Assembly (NCBI RefSeq): GCF_033659955.1
Contig: NZ_JARUJP010000006.1
Span: 124,001-188,000, forward strand
DNA: 64,000 bases
From: Clostridium_AM tanneri
Lineage (GTDB): Bacteria > Bacillota > Clostridia > Clostridiales > Clostridiaceae
Direction: 5' to 3'
Below, piece after piece: positions 24,876 through 32,383 of this stretch (position 1 is the first letter of the stretch; each line of letters opens with the position of its first letter). A program made the translations under genes and the position numbers. The notes beneath the pieces were generated by a model. It was given only the letters and a program-made list of their open reading frames with translations, had not been told where the DNA came from and searched no databases.

Positions 24876-25025
24876 ATGAGTTCTTCTAATGAAATTGTAA
24901 GAATTTATGATTCTATTATAAGCTTTTTTCAAACAATAGGATATCCAACTATAGATTTAGCTTTTCAACTTATAAGAATAAGAAAACCTCTATTTGATTA
25001 CTTAAAATATTATAAATCTAGCTAA
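24876..25025 (+). CDS. Small hypothetical protein, 49 aa
   Basis: ATG 24876 follows TTGGAGAAAATT. The peptide (MSSSNEIVRIYDSIISFFQT, ending LKYYKSS) has an amphipathic helix followed by a basic tail with Arg/Lys pairs. No family was recognised. Support is moderate: ribosome binding site, plausible composition, and a terminator downstream at 25084-25113. Confidence 0.45.
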   Translation: MSSSNEIVRIYDSIISFFQTIGYPTIDLAFQLIRIRKPLFDYLKYYKSS

Positions 25026-25083
25026 CTTAAACTAGCTTCTTCTTAAAAATTCAATATTTACTACATTAAACTTATTTACCGTA

Positions 25084-25113
25084 AGACCCTATGTTTTTAA
25101 CATGGGGTTTTTA
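25084..25113 (+). terminator. Terminator
   Basis: ACCCTATG pairs with CATGGGGT (one G-T) and is followed by TTTTT. Confidence 0.75.
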
Positions 25114-25215
25114 TAACTTTACATTTATTTCAATGCTGATATAATTATAATAATTTGGATAACCTAAATCTTAGTATTTATCTTATAAATCTATTATGTA
25201 AAGTAGGTGTAATTT

Positions 25216-25779
25216 ATGTTTAAAAGAATTCATTATAACTCTCCAGTGATTTTAACCTTTACCTTTATTTCTTTTGCTGTTCTTCTACTTGATAAGTCTA
25301 CTGGCGGGTTTACTAATAACTTACTCTTTACAAACTTTAGAACTTCCATTAAAGACCCTCTTCAATACGTACGTCTTTTCAGTTATATTTTAGGTCATGC
25401 TAATTGGAGTCATTTTTCAGGTAATTTTTTAATTATTCTACTTGTCGGGCCTATGGTAGAAGAAAAATATGGTTCTTCCTCTCTAATGGAAATGATTTTA
25501 GTAACAGCCTTTTTAACTGGTCTTATAAATACAATATTCTTTAACGCTGGCCTTCTTGGAGCTAGTGGAATTGTTTTTATGCTAATACTACTTAGTTCCT
25601 TTGCAAATGTTGAATCTGGAAAGGTACCTCTTACTCTTATTATTGTTACATTTGTATTTCTCGGAAAGGAAATTCTAAGTGGGCTTCTAATTAAAGATAA
25701 TATATCACAGTTTGCTCACATATTTGGCGGACTATGCGGCGGAATTTTTGGCTACCTAAGGCATAGAGGTGAATTGTAG
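25216..25779 (+). CDS. Rhomboid-family intramembrane serine protease
   Basis: Rhomboids cleave membrane proteins within the bilayer. The 187-aa protein has about six hydrophobic helices. The oxyanion residues lie in HFSGN (His66 and Asn70), the catalytic Ser117 in GASG, and the catalytic His168 in AHIFGGLCGG. All landmark residues are present, so it is probably active. It is compact, without the extra cytoplasmic domain of some homologues. ATG 25216 follows TAGGTG. The gene is monocistronic; its substrate is unknown. Confidence 0.85.
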   Translation: MFKRIHYNSPVILTFTFISFAVLLLDKSTGGFTNNLLFTNFRTSIKDPLQYVRLFSYILGHANWSHFSGNFLIILLVGPMVEEKYGSSSLMEMILVTAFLTGLINTIFFNAGLLGASGIVFMLILLSSFANVESGKVPLTLIIVTFVFLGKEILSGLLIKDNISQFAHIFGGLCGGIFGYLRHRGEL

Positions 25780-25869
25780 TACCCTTTTATTTTATTTATG
25801 TAGTCGGTGAATTAATCAATTATGTAGACAATTTATATATTTTATGATATACTAATATAATTGCATAAG

Positions 25870-25959
25870 AACACGCCCTATGGCGCAAAACAATTTTATC
25901 AATAAATTAAGATATTATTCGGCTCTTGTGATTTTTATTACAAGAGCTTTTGTTTTTTT
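25870..25959 (+). promoter_or_regulatory. Leader with terminator hairpin ahead of the UPF0316 gene
   Basis: A short CGCC/GGCG hairpin at 25874-25885 is followed by an A-rich stretch. A perfect terminator comes next: GCTCTTGT pairing with ACAAGAGC, then TTTTGTTTTTTT. This ends 26 nt before the ATG at 25985. Since the rhomboid gene stops at 25779, the hairpin could either end that transcript or act as an attenuator for the next gene. I could not assign a riboswitch class. Confidence 0.5.
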
Positions 25960-25984
25960 ATTGCAACAAAAATTAGGAGGTAAA

Positions 25985-26467
25985 ATGGAAATTTTAATAG
26001 TATTTTTACTTAAATTACTGGATAACACTCTGGGCACAATGAAGAATATATATCTAACCCGTGAAAAATTCTTCTTTTCCAGCTTGCTAGCAGCGTTATC
26101 TACAACTGTATATATGCTTGCTGTTGTGAGGATGGCAAAGTCAGATGGTATACTCAGCATCATAGCGATATGTACCGCAACATTTATAGGAACTCTGATT
26201 CCGGGGCTTGTCGTTAAAAAATCTGAGAAGGAGAAGCTTTTCATCTTTGATATTACAGCAGACAATATGGACAGCGGCAAAGAGTTTGCAGATATTTTAA
26301 GAAACGCAAACATTGCCACAAAAACCAGCGTTGTCTATGACAAAATGATGATAAAGACACTCTCTATAAAGGCATACTGTAACAACAGGGAGGAAAGCAA
26401 AGTGGTGAATGAAGCCATATATCCGGCTTTCAAATACAATGTTTATGCACCAATGAACTTGGATTAA
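25985..26467 (+). CDS. UPF0316/DUF2179-type membrane protein, 160 aa
   Basis: Three hydrophobic segments (EILIVFLLKLLDNTLGTM, a SLLAALSTTVYMLAVV helix, and ICTATFIGTLIPGLVV) precede a cytoplasmic domain with an AKTSVVYD-type core (residues IATKTSVVYDKMM) and YPAFKYN. This is the UPF0316 layout. Function of the family is not established. ATG 25985 follows AGGAGGTAAA; a frame open to 25880 includes the terminator and is rejected. Codon choice (ctgggc, agcggc, gcggca) is richer in G/C at third positions than neighbouring genes, hinting at a foreign origin. Confidence 0.8.
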   Translation: MEILIVFLLKLLDNTLGTMKNIYLTREKFFFSSLLAALSTTVYMLAVVRMAKSDGILSIIAICTATFIGTLIPGLVVKKSEKEKLFIFDITADNMDSGKEFADILRNANIATKTSVVYDKMMIKTLSIKAYCNNREESKVVNEAIYPAFKYNVYAPMNLD

Positions 26468-26491
26468 TCTCGGCATAAGTGCCTCGGAAAA

Positions 26492-26511
26492 AGGGACTCA
26501 GCTGAGTCCCT
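26492..26511. terminator. 20-bp palindromic hairpin after the UPF0316 gene
   Basis: A perfect palindrome of AGGGACTCAG with its reverse complement. It is placed as a terminator should be, but no clear T-tract follows, so it may be factor-dependent or an operator-like site. Confidence 0.45.
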
Positions 26512-26530
26512 AAATTCATGATATAAAAAT

Positions 26531-26668
26531 CTATACACTTAATATCTTAGAGACAGCATCAACTATATCTTCTCCCTTTCTATTTACTGCTAACTTCCAC
26601 ATGTAAAGTTTTTTTCCTATCTCTTTTAGGGACTTGTCATATTTATATTTTTCTTTCTGCTGTTCCAT
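26531..26668 (-). CDS. Small basic protein, 45 aa
   Basis: ATG 26668 follows a G7 run and TAATT. The Lys-rich peptide (MEQQKEKYKYDKSLKEIG, ending VDAVSKILSV) forms one likely amphipathic helix. No family was recognised. It runs opposite to its neighbours. Confidence 0.55.
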   Translation of the reverse strand: MEQQKEKYKYDKSLKEIGKKLYMWKLAVNRKGEDIVDAVSKILSV

Positions 26669-26763
26669 AATTACCCCCCCTTATGGTGTGTTTTTTTAAC
26701 TATTTTTATAAAATCTTATATTTATCTTTTATTTGCACACTATAAGAAATGGAGGTGTTAACT

Positions 26764-26946
26764 GTGGATGCTAATAAAAACATTCCAACTAAAGGCAGTG
26801 ATGATAAAAGATTGAAAAATTACTCTCAAGTTAATAGCTTTAATAGACTATCTGATAGAGATTCTGAAACTACTTCTTCATTAACTGCTGGTGGTGATAA
26901 ATCAGTTATTAACGAAGATATAAATGATTCACTATATCGAGACTGA
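26764..26946 (+). CDS. Small hydrophilic protein, 60 aa
   Basis: GTG 26764 lies 6 nt after GGAGGTG. An in-frame ATG at 26749 overlaps that ribosome binding site and is rejected. The peptide is polar and probably disordered (DANKNIPTKGSDDKRLKN, then TTSSLTAGGDK, ending NDSLYRD). No family was recognised. It resembles the other small hydrophilic proteins of the window. Confidence 0.6.
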   Translation: MDANKNIPTKGSDDKRLKNYSQVNSFNRLSDRDSETTSSLTAGGDKSVINEDINDSLYRD

Positions 26947-27141
26947 TAATACTTAAATATCATATGACTTTTATTTGAGGATAGAGTATTTTACTCTATT
27001 CTCATTTAAAGCCTGCATCTTAAACAGAGACTGGATTTATTGCTATAATAAAACTCCTCTATTTGTATTCAGAATAAATAAGCACCAGTATTTCTACCAG
27101 TGCTTTTCCATATATAACAAGGGGGACTTATTATATAATCT

Positions 27142-27270
27142 CTATTTTGTATTTATATTTAGTTTATTTAAACTCTCCTGAATCCTTTCAGCTTTACCAC
27201 TTGCTTTACACAATGCTAAAGTTGTTACTATTGTCATTATGTCTAATAGACCAAGAACTAGCTCTTTCAT
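27142..27270 (-). CDS. Small protein with one hydrophobic helix, 42 aa
   Basis: ATG 27270 follows AGGAGGTATTATT. A hydrophobic helix (LVLGLLDIMTIVTTLALC) leads into a charged tail (KASGKAERIQESLNKLN). This is a common layout for small membrane-associated peptides. No family was recognised. A weak hairpin at 27080-27110 may end the transcript. Confidence 0.6.
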   Translation of the reverse strand: MKELVLGLLDIMTIVTTLALCKASGKAERIQESLNKLNINTK

Positions 27271-27384
27271 AATAATACCTCCTAAAAAGGATTTTCCTCT
27301 AAGTTCTATCAACTTAGGACAATTATTATTATAGATATCTAATGTTACAGTCTTGTGTCGTTAGTATTACATAATTATTAAATT

Positions 27385-27417
27385 AAAGGCACCTGATATT
27401 TCTCCAAGTGCCTTTTC
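27385..27417. terminator. Terminator hairpin
   Basis: AAAGGCAC pairs with GTGCCTTT, with A-rich and T-rich flanks. On the minus strand it follows the tRNA-like remnant and the frameshifted gene. Confidence 0.65.
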
Positions 27418-27430
27418 TCAGAGTATGGGG

Positions 27431-27545
27431 ATGTTTAGTAGGAACAAATAGGATTCTAACCTATCATGTAAGCCCCAGTTGCTTATTATTTCATATTTAA
27501 AGGGGAGTTTCCTCTCCCAGCTGTGCCACGTAATACCCATTGCCT
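27431..27545 (-). other. Degenerate tRNA-like sequence
   Basis: On the minus strand, GGCACAGCTGGGAGAGG resembles a tRNA D-arm. ATAGG-TTAGAAT-CCTAT forms a 5-bp stem with a 7-nt loop, close to the TTCRANY T-loop. However, the D-stem does not close, no 7-bp acceptor stem can be drawn, and no clear anticodon arm lies between them. I read it as a decayed tRNA, not a working gene. Confidence 0.35.
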
Positions 27546-27642
27546 AACACAGCCTTTAGTCCAAATTTCTATACTACTATTATAAATCACTTTTAACAGT
27601 GTTTTGTCTCAATAAAATCTCAAATTTGTCTCATGATTTTAA

Positions 27643-27856
27643 CTATAAATCTTTTATATTTTTCTCAAACCTCTTTATTAATGATTCTTCATGGTTCATA
27701 TTTTTTTTCATTTTCTCTACTTCCGTAATGTCTTTACTTAAGTCAGCGGCTACCTTAGCGAACGCAAGCATTATCCTTTTATTTTCTACTTTAAGTTGAA
27801 ATGCATGTTCTATAGCGCATATCTTCTAGTGCTAATCTCACATATTGCTTACTCAT
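27643..27856 (-). pseudogene. Frameshifted small gene
   Basis: An ATG at 27856 gives MSKQYVRLALEDMR and then hits a stop. Shifting frame by one base after that point gives IEHAFQLKVENKRIMLAFAK, then AADLSKDITEVEKMKKN and a clean TAG at 27643-27645. The two parts together would make a helical protein of about 71 aa. The downstream part has no start or ribosome binding site of its own. A one-base insertion (or two-base deletion) near 27815 is the simple reading; a sequencing error is possible. Confidence 0.6.
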
Positions 27857-27960
27857 ACATATTCTCTCTTTCACTTGATTTTATAGGAATTATACCTGAT
27901 TAGGCACAAATATAAGTAAGTTGCATATCATATTACCACAGGTACCCACTCCATATTACA

Positions 27961-28015
27961 TAGAAAATCAAGTTTTGCTCAAAAACTAAGGACAAGCTAT
28001 AATCTTGATTTTCTA
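27961..28015 (+). promoter_or_regulatory. Promoter bracketed by a 12-bp perfect inverted repeat
   Basis: TAGAAAATCAAG (27961-27972) and CTTGATTTTCTA (28004-28015) are exact inverted copies. Between them lie TTGCTC (27975-27980), a 17-bp spacer and TATAAT (27998-28003). The right arm starts immediately after the -10 box. The gene start at 28041 follows GGGGTGAC. Confidence 0.6.
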
Positions 28016-28040
28016 AAAAATATTATAGGGGTGACTTAAG

Positions 28041-28484
28041 ATGACAGATTGTCATAAAAAAACTAAAGATTCTTGTAGCCACACTAAAAATCCTTGTAAT
28101 CTTTGCAACCAATTTGCCAGGATACTTGGAGCAGAAATTTTAACATCTACAAGAGATTTATGCGTTGTGACATTTCTTAGAGATATAGATGCAACAATAT
28201 TAGGAAGACCAACTCATTCTCCATTAGCTTTAGCTGCTTTATTCTCTTTCGAATCTACCGATAGCTGTGGAAGAACTCTTAATTTAGGTGAAACAGTAAT
28301 TTTACAGAAAGAAATTAATGATTTCATTACAATTCTTAGAGAACATGGAATAACAGTTACTGCTCTCCATAACCATTGGTTATTTGATAATCCAAGACTC
28401 ATGTATATTCACTTTGAATCTATTGATGAACCTTTAAATTTCGCAAGAAAAGTAGCAGATGCTTTACGCGTCTTAAGGTGCTGA
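28041..28484 (+). CDS. DUF1259 (LppY/LpqO-like) protein, 147 aa
   Basis: The domain pattern is that of DUF1259: an early ARILGAEI, FLRDIDATILGR, SPLALAALFSFE, TVILQKEINDFITILREHGI, TALHNHWLFDNPRLMYIHF and a closing helix FARKVADALRVL. The HNHW and YIHF His residues are family hallmarks. The N-terminus carries a Cys/His-rich lead (CHKKTKDSCSHTKNPCNLC) that could bind metal. There is no signal peptide, unlike the mycobacterial lipoproteins LppY and LpqO. Function of the family is unknown. Confidence 0.8.
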   Translation: MTDCHKKTKDSCSHTKNPCNLCNQFARILGAEILTSTRDLCVVTFLRDIDATILGRPTHSPLALAALFSFESTDSCGRTLNLGETVILQKEINDFITILREHGITVTALHNHWLFDNPRLMYIHFESIDEPLNFARKVADALRVLRC

Positions 28485-28513
28485 TGCTTTACACGTTTTA
28501 ATATAATTAGCTC

Positions 28514-28546
28514 GGGTAACTGCTGAATATTCTGCAGTTACTTTAT
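28514..28546 (+). terminator. Terminator of the DUF1259 gene
   Basis: GTAACTGC pairs with GCAGTTAC and is followed by TTTATT. Confidence 0.7.
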
Positions 28547-28695
28547 TACATAAAAACCCCTATTATTATATCCTCAATTTTTCTTATTACCTAGACACAT
28601 ATTATTTCGCATCTAAATTTACCTATATTCCTAATCATAATTTTTAAGTGTAACATTAATATTTTTTAATTTTTGCCGTTTTTTTGCCGTTTGCC

Positions 28696-28724
28696 TTGTC
28701 AATACCCCGGAAGTGTTGTATAAT
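28696..28724 (+). promoter_or_regulatory. Promoter of queL-queT
   Basis: TTGTCA (28696-28701), a 17-bp spacer and a perfect TATAAT (28719-28724), placing the start about 12 nt before the preQ1 aptamer. Confidence 0.75.
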
Positions 28725-28742
28725 CAATGTTTGTAAGCCGTG

Positions 28743-28790
28743 AGAAGTGTTCCTTGCCTAACCACTTCTACAATAAAAAAAACAAGGAGG
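28743..28790 (+). promoter_or_regulatory. PreQ1-I riboswitch
   Basis: P1 is AGAAGTG (28743-28749) pairing with CACTTCT (28763-28769). The loop UUC-CUUG-CCUAAC is the preQ1-I signature. The A-rich tail ends in CAAGG (28783-28787), which pairs with CCUUG of the loop as the pseudoknot. That pairing covers the AAGGAGG ribosome binding site of the next gene, so ligand binding should repress translation. Confidence 0.88.
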
Positions 28791-28800
28791 TAAATAAAAA

Positions 28801-29493
28801 ATGATACGATACAGCTTAGTAGAAGATAAAAATCAACGTGAAATTGTTTTACTTAAGGCGTCACCATGTATTTGGAGTCGCTGTTCTTTTTGTGACTATA
28901 TACACGACAATAGCGAAGATACCGCCGCCAATGTAAGGCTAAACAAAGAAGTTCTTGAAAATATTACAGGCAAGTACAGATCCTTAGAAGTGATAAATTC
29001 AGGAAGCTGTTTTGAATTACCTAAGGATACTTTAACCGACGTTAAAGAAGCAATATTCTCTAAAGGTATAGAAAAGCTATTTTTAGAAAGTCACTGGATT
29101 TATAGAAACAGACTTAATGAAATGAGGGAGTTCTTTGAAGTTCCCATTATCTTTAAATGCGGTATAGAAACCTTCGATGACAATTTCAGAAACAATGTTC
29201 TAAATAAAGGAGCCATATTCTCAGGTCCAGAGGAAGTATCTAAATATTTCAACTCTATATGTCTCATGGTAGGAATTAAAGGGCAAACTAAAGATATGAT
29301 TAAAAAAGACATTGAATATTTATTAAAGTATTTCCAATACGGATGTATAAACATGTATGTTGAAAATACTACACCCCTGAAGAGAGACGCTGAGCTAATT
29401 CAATGGTTTAGAGAGAATTACAGTTTCTTAGAGCATAATGATAATATAGAAATTCTTTGGAATAATACTGACTTTGGAGTTGGAGGAGAATAA
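28801..29493 (+). CDS. queL: Radical SAM protein, probable queuine lyase (QueL-like)
   Basis: The 230-aa protein has a Cys cluster CIWSRCSFC (CX4CX2C rather than the usual CX3CX2C) and then SGSCFELP and IIFKCGIETFD, a small radical SAM barrel. The gene lies behind a preQ1 riboswitch and 1 nt before queT. In Clostridioides difficile a small radical SAM enzyme, QueL, converts queuine to preQ1 and is encoded with a QueT transporter. Size, context and regulation fit that enzyme. No queK-type queuosine hydrolase is adjacent. Family-level call is firm; the exact reaction is inferred. Confidence 0.72.
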   Translation: MIRYSLVEDKNQREIVLLKASPCIWSRCSFCDYIHDNSEDTAANVRLNKEVLENITGKYRSLEVINSGSCFELPKDTLTDVKEAIFSKGIEKLFLESHWIYRNRLNEMREFFEVPIIFKCGIETFDDNFRNNVLNKGAIFSGPEEVSKYFNSICLMVGIKGQTKDMIKKDIEYLLKYFQYGCINMYVENTTPLKRDAELIQWFRENYSFLEHNDNIEILWNNTDFGVGGE

Positions 29494-29494
29494 A

Positions 29495-29983
29495 ATGAAT
29501 AATAGTAGTAAAAACATAAAAAAATTAGTCAAAATTGCAATAACTGCTGCCATATATGCAGTAGCAACAGTATCCATAGCTCCCTTAAGTTACGGTGCTG
29601 TGCAATTTAGATTTTCCGAGGTGATGACTCTTTTAGCATTCATTGATCCTATATATATACCTGGTCTTGTACTTGGATGTGCTATATCAAATCTTTACAG
29701 CCCTTTAGGGATAGTTGATGTATTAGTTGGAACTACAGCTACTCTATTGGCAGTTTACATGATAAAGAAAACAAAAAGTTTATTTATTGCAACCCTTTGG
29801 CCTACTATAGCAAACGGATTAATTGTAGGGGCTGAATTATATTTTGCATTAAATCTTCCATTTTTGGAATCTGCTTTATATGTCGCTCTAGGAGAATTTG
29901 TTGTAGTCACCTGTATAGGATACCCTTTATTTAAATTATTAATGAAAAGAGAAGATGTGATGAAGGTACTGAAATACCAGTAA
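29495..29983 (+). CDS. queT: QueT-family queuosine/queuine precursor ECF transporter substrate protein
   Basis: This is the substrate-binding membrane subunit (S component, COG4708) of an energy-coupling-factor transporter; the shared ATPase and T subunit are encoded elsewhere. The 162-aa protein has about five to six helices, with IAPLSYGAVQFRFSEVM, IPGLVLGCAISNLYSP and DVLVGTTATLLA typical of QueT. ATG 29495 follows GGAGGAGAATAAA; an in-frame start at 29474 lies before that site. The preQ1 riboswitch upstream supports the role. Confidence 0.87.
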   Translation: MNNSSKNIKKLVKIAITAAIYAVATVSIAPLSYGAVQFRFSEVMTLLAFIDPIYIPGLVLGCAISNLYSPLGIVDVLVGTTATLLAVYMIKKTKSLFIATLWPTIANGLIVGAELYFALNLPFLESALYVALGEFVVVTCIGYPLFKLLMKREDVMKVLKYQ

Positions 29984-30040
29984 ATTTTTATCCGATATTC
30001 TATCTGATTCTTAGTTTATCTTCATTACTAAATATTTAAT

Positions 30041-30104
30041 AAAAGCAGAAAAGTTAAGAACTTGCTATCAGTTTTATAAAAAGTTCTTAGCTTTTCTGCT
30101 TTAT
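30041..30104. terminator. Bidirectional terminator
   Basis: AAAGCAGAAAAG pairs with CTTTTCTGCTTT, and TTAAGAACTT with AAGTTCTTA inside. It separates converging queT and the GGDEF-EAL gene. Confidence 0.85.
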
Positions 30105-30115
30105 TTCTAATATTT

Positions 30116-32050
30116 TTACTTTATCCCCTTTTGAAAGGATGAGTTTTCGAAAACTGTAGCCATTTCTTCTGGCGGAAGAGGTCTTCCAAAATAATATCCT
30201 TGAATTTTATTACAACTTTTAACTTCTAGAGATTTTAGTTGTTCCTCTAGCTCTACCCCTTCTGCAACGACCTCTAAATCCATTTTATGTGCAAGATTTA
30301 TTATTTGCTCAGTGATTATTTCTTCATAGGAATTTTTACAAAGTCCATCAATAAATGTTTTGTCTATTTTTAGCGTGTTTATAGGTAAGCTTTTTAAATA
30401 ATTTAAGGAAGAATATCCCGTTCCAAAGTCATCTAGAGCTACTCTTACCCCTATACCTCTTAACTCGTTTAAGGCACTTAAATTTAATTCTAAGGACTCC
30501 ATCATAACACTCTCTGTTATTTCAATTTCCAAAGCTTGCGGATCTGTATTTGTTTCCTTCAAAACCTTCTTAACTGCCGCTACAAAATCACTTTTTTGAA
30601 GCTGAATGGCAGAGACGTTAACAGAAATAAAATTATAACAATAACCTTTATTTCTCCACTCCCTGTTTTGCTTACAAGCAGTTCTTAAAACCCACTCACC
30701 GATTGGTACTATTAAGCCTGTTTCCTCAGCTAGGCTAATAAATTCTCTAGGTGAAACCCACCCGAATTTTTTATTATTCCACCTAATAAGTGCTTCGAAA
30801 CTTACTATTTTTCTAGTCTCTACATCTACTTGCGGCTGATAATATAGCGTAAATTCTCTATTTTTGATAGCCTTTCTAAGCTCAGCTTCTAATTCGGTTT
30901 TTCTAAGAACCTCATCATACATTGATCTTTTAAAGAACTTATAGGAACTCTTTCCATCAGCCTTAGCTTTGTTTACTGCTATATTTGCATTTCTTAATAT
31001 TCTAGTAATATCTTCACCATCACCTGGATAAATGCTTATACCTATACTAACTGATATGAAAAACTCTTTTTCATCAATTTCCCACAAACCATTTGAGGAT
31101 GCTAATAATCTCTCTGCAGTTGCTGCAACTACTTCTTTATCTTCTACCCCTGTCTGCAGTATCAAGAACTCATCTCCACCAGTTCTTGATACTATAAACC
31201 CTTCGCCAAGCTCATTTTGAATAGCCTGTCCTATTTTCTTTAACAGCTTATCTCCATACTCATGTCCAAAGGTATCGTTAACATTTTTAAAATTATCTAA
31301 ATCAATGTGGTAAACAGCAAAGTACTCATGGTTATCTATCCTATCGTTCAGCTCTTTTCTAAAAAAGTTCCAGTTAGGTAAATCCGTAACAAAATCATAG
31401 TATGCCATTCGTTCCATCTCTTTGTACTGTTCTCTAAGCTCTTGTTCTGCAGCACTAAGCTGTTCATATACAGCTGAAAGTTCTAAATAATTTTCGTTTA
31501 TTAATTTATTAGCTTCTAATTCTTTTAGATTCTTATATCCTAATTCTCCGAACATCCTTGCACCCTTACAAAGAAAATCTATCATTTTTTTAATATCATC
31601 TTCTGAAACCACAGGAATTTGCTGTATAGTTTTTATATATTCATCTTCAATAAGTCCAAAATACTTAGCCTGATTTTTAAAATATTCAATTTTAGGTTCT
31701 TTAAAAAATACTTGACCTGCAAATAATGTAGCTATGTTTTTCCCATTAATTATTATCGGAGCACCTATATATATCAAACCGCTCGTACATCTACATATAG
31801 CGTATTCCTTACCCTCTTTTATTTGTTTTAAAATATTTCTTTCCGCCCCATCACATTTAAATCTATATAAGAAATCATATTTGTTTATATCACTACAATT
31901 ATCACTATTTTTGGCTACTAATTTATCATCGTTGTCCTTTATTAGACAACTTATCCCTGTTACTGAATAAAAACTATTAACCAACTCCTGTAACTCGCCC
32001 ATGTTCACTAGTTCCGAAAATTTATATTCCAAGCTCCCACCAACTTTCAT
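30116..32050 (-). CDS. PocR-GGDEF-EAL cyclic-di-GMP signalling protein
   Basis: The 644-aa protein has an N-terminal PocR sensory domain (about residues 8-165, with Cys35, Cys52, Cys66, Cys86 and Cys88), a coiled-coil linker, a GGDEF domain with the exact GGDEF at 291-295, and an EAL domain with EAL at 419-421 and later VALDDFGTGYSSL. Both catalytic signatures are intact, so it could make and break c-di-GMP. PocR domains sense small ligands such as hydrocarbon derivatives. It is soluble, with no membrane helix. ATG 32050 lacks a clear ribosome binding site, so the start is uncertain. Confidence 0.92.
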   Translation of the reverse strand: MKVGGSLEYKFSELVNMGELQELVNSFYSVTGISCLIKDNDDKLVAKNSDNCSDINKYDFLYRFKCDGAERNILKQIKEGKEYAICRCTSGLIYIGAPIIINGKNIATLFAGQVFFKEPKIEYFKNQAKYFGLIEDEYIKTIQQIPVVSEDDIKKMIDFLCKGARMFGELGYKNLKELEANKLINENYLELSAVYEQLSAAEQELREQYKEMERMAYYDFVTDLPNWNFFRKELNDRIDNHEYFAVYHIDLDNFKNVNDTFGHEYGDKLLKKIGQAIQNELGEGFIVSRTGGDEFLILQTGVEDKEVVAATAERLLASSNGLWEIDEKEFFISVSIGISIYPGDGEDITRILRNANIAVNKAKADGKSSYKFFKRSMYDEVLRKTELEAELRKAIKNREFTLYYQPQVDVETRKIVSFEALIRWNNKKFGWVSPREFISLAEETGLIVPIGEWVLRTACKQNREWRNKGYCYNFISVNVSAIQLQKSDFVAAVKKVLKETNTDPQALEIEITESVMMESLELNLSALNELRGIGVRVALDDFGTGYSSLNYLKSLPINTLKIDKTFIDGLCKNSYEEIITEQIINLAHKMDLEVVAEGVELEEQLKSLEVKSCNKIQGYYFGRPLPPEEMATVFENSSFQKGIK

Positions 32051-32197
32051 TTTCTATACTGAACTAATTATATTAATTGCATGGAATTTTCTGTGCCTTT
32101 TAATTAAAATAAATTTACCATTAAATTTTAAAAATAACATGCATAAATTAAATAAATATACACTCTTGTTTACATTTTACCATATTAAATGGCTCAT

Positions 32198-32226
32198 GTG
32201 TTAAAAATTTATAATTTTTTTGTCAA
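32198..32226 (-). promoter_or_regulatory. Candidate promoter of the PocR-GGDEF-EAL gene
   Basis: On the minus strand, TTGACA (32221-32226) has a weak TAACAC (32198-32203) after 17 bp. The 32051-32383 stretch holds this and the S1 terminator only. Confidence 0.4.
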
Positions 32227-32308
32227 ATTTTAAAAGTTCCTAATTATTGTGGAAATATCTCTCCACATATTAACATACCATAACCTACCAGCTCATGTAA
32301 ACAAAATA

Positions 32309-32340
32309 AAACAAGCTATCACTATTTTGATAACTTGTTC
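32309..32340 (-). terminator. Terminator of the S1 gene
   Basis: AACAAG-TATCA pairs with TGATA-CTTGTT and is followed by TTATTTTGTTT on the minus strand. Confidence 0.65.
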
Positions 32341-32383
32341 TATCAACTAAAAACTACTATATTACAATAAAATTACTTTTTCT

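Noticed and set aside
26492..26511. 20-bp palindrome as an attachment site or IS end
   Set aside because: No second copy, no recombinase or transposase nearby, and its position fits a transcript end.
26975..27181. 68-codon plus-strand open frame
   Set aside because: It overlaps the better-supported 42-aa gene on the other strand and has no good ribosome binding site.
27431..27545. Functional tRNA, including tRNA-Sec for the arsM UGA
   Set aside because: No acceptor stem, no UCA anticodon arm and no long variable arm can be drawn.
27599..27799. 66-codon plus-strand open frame
   Set aside because: It is antisense to the frameshifted gene, which has a more natural protein composition.
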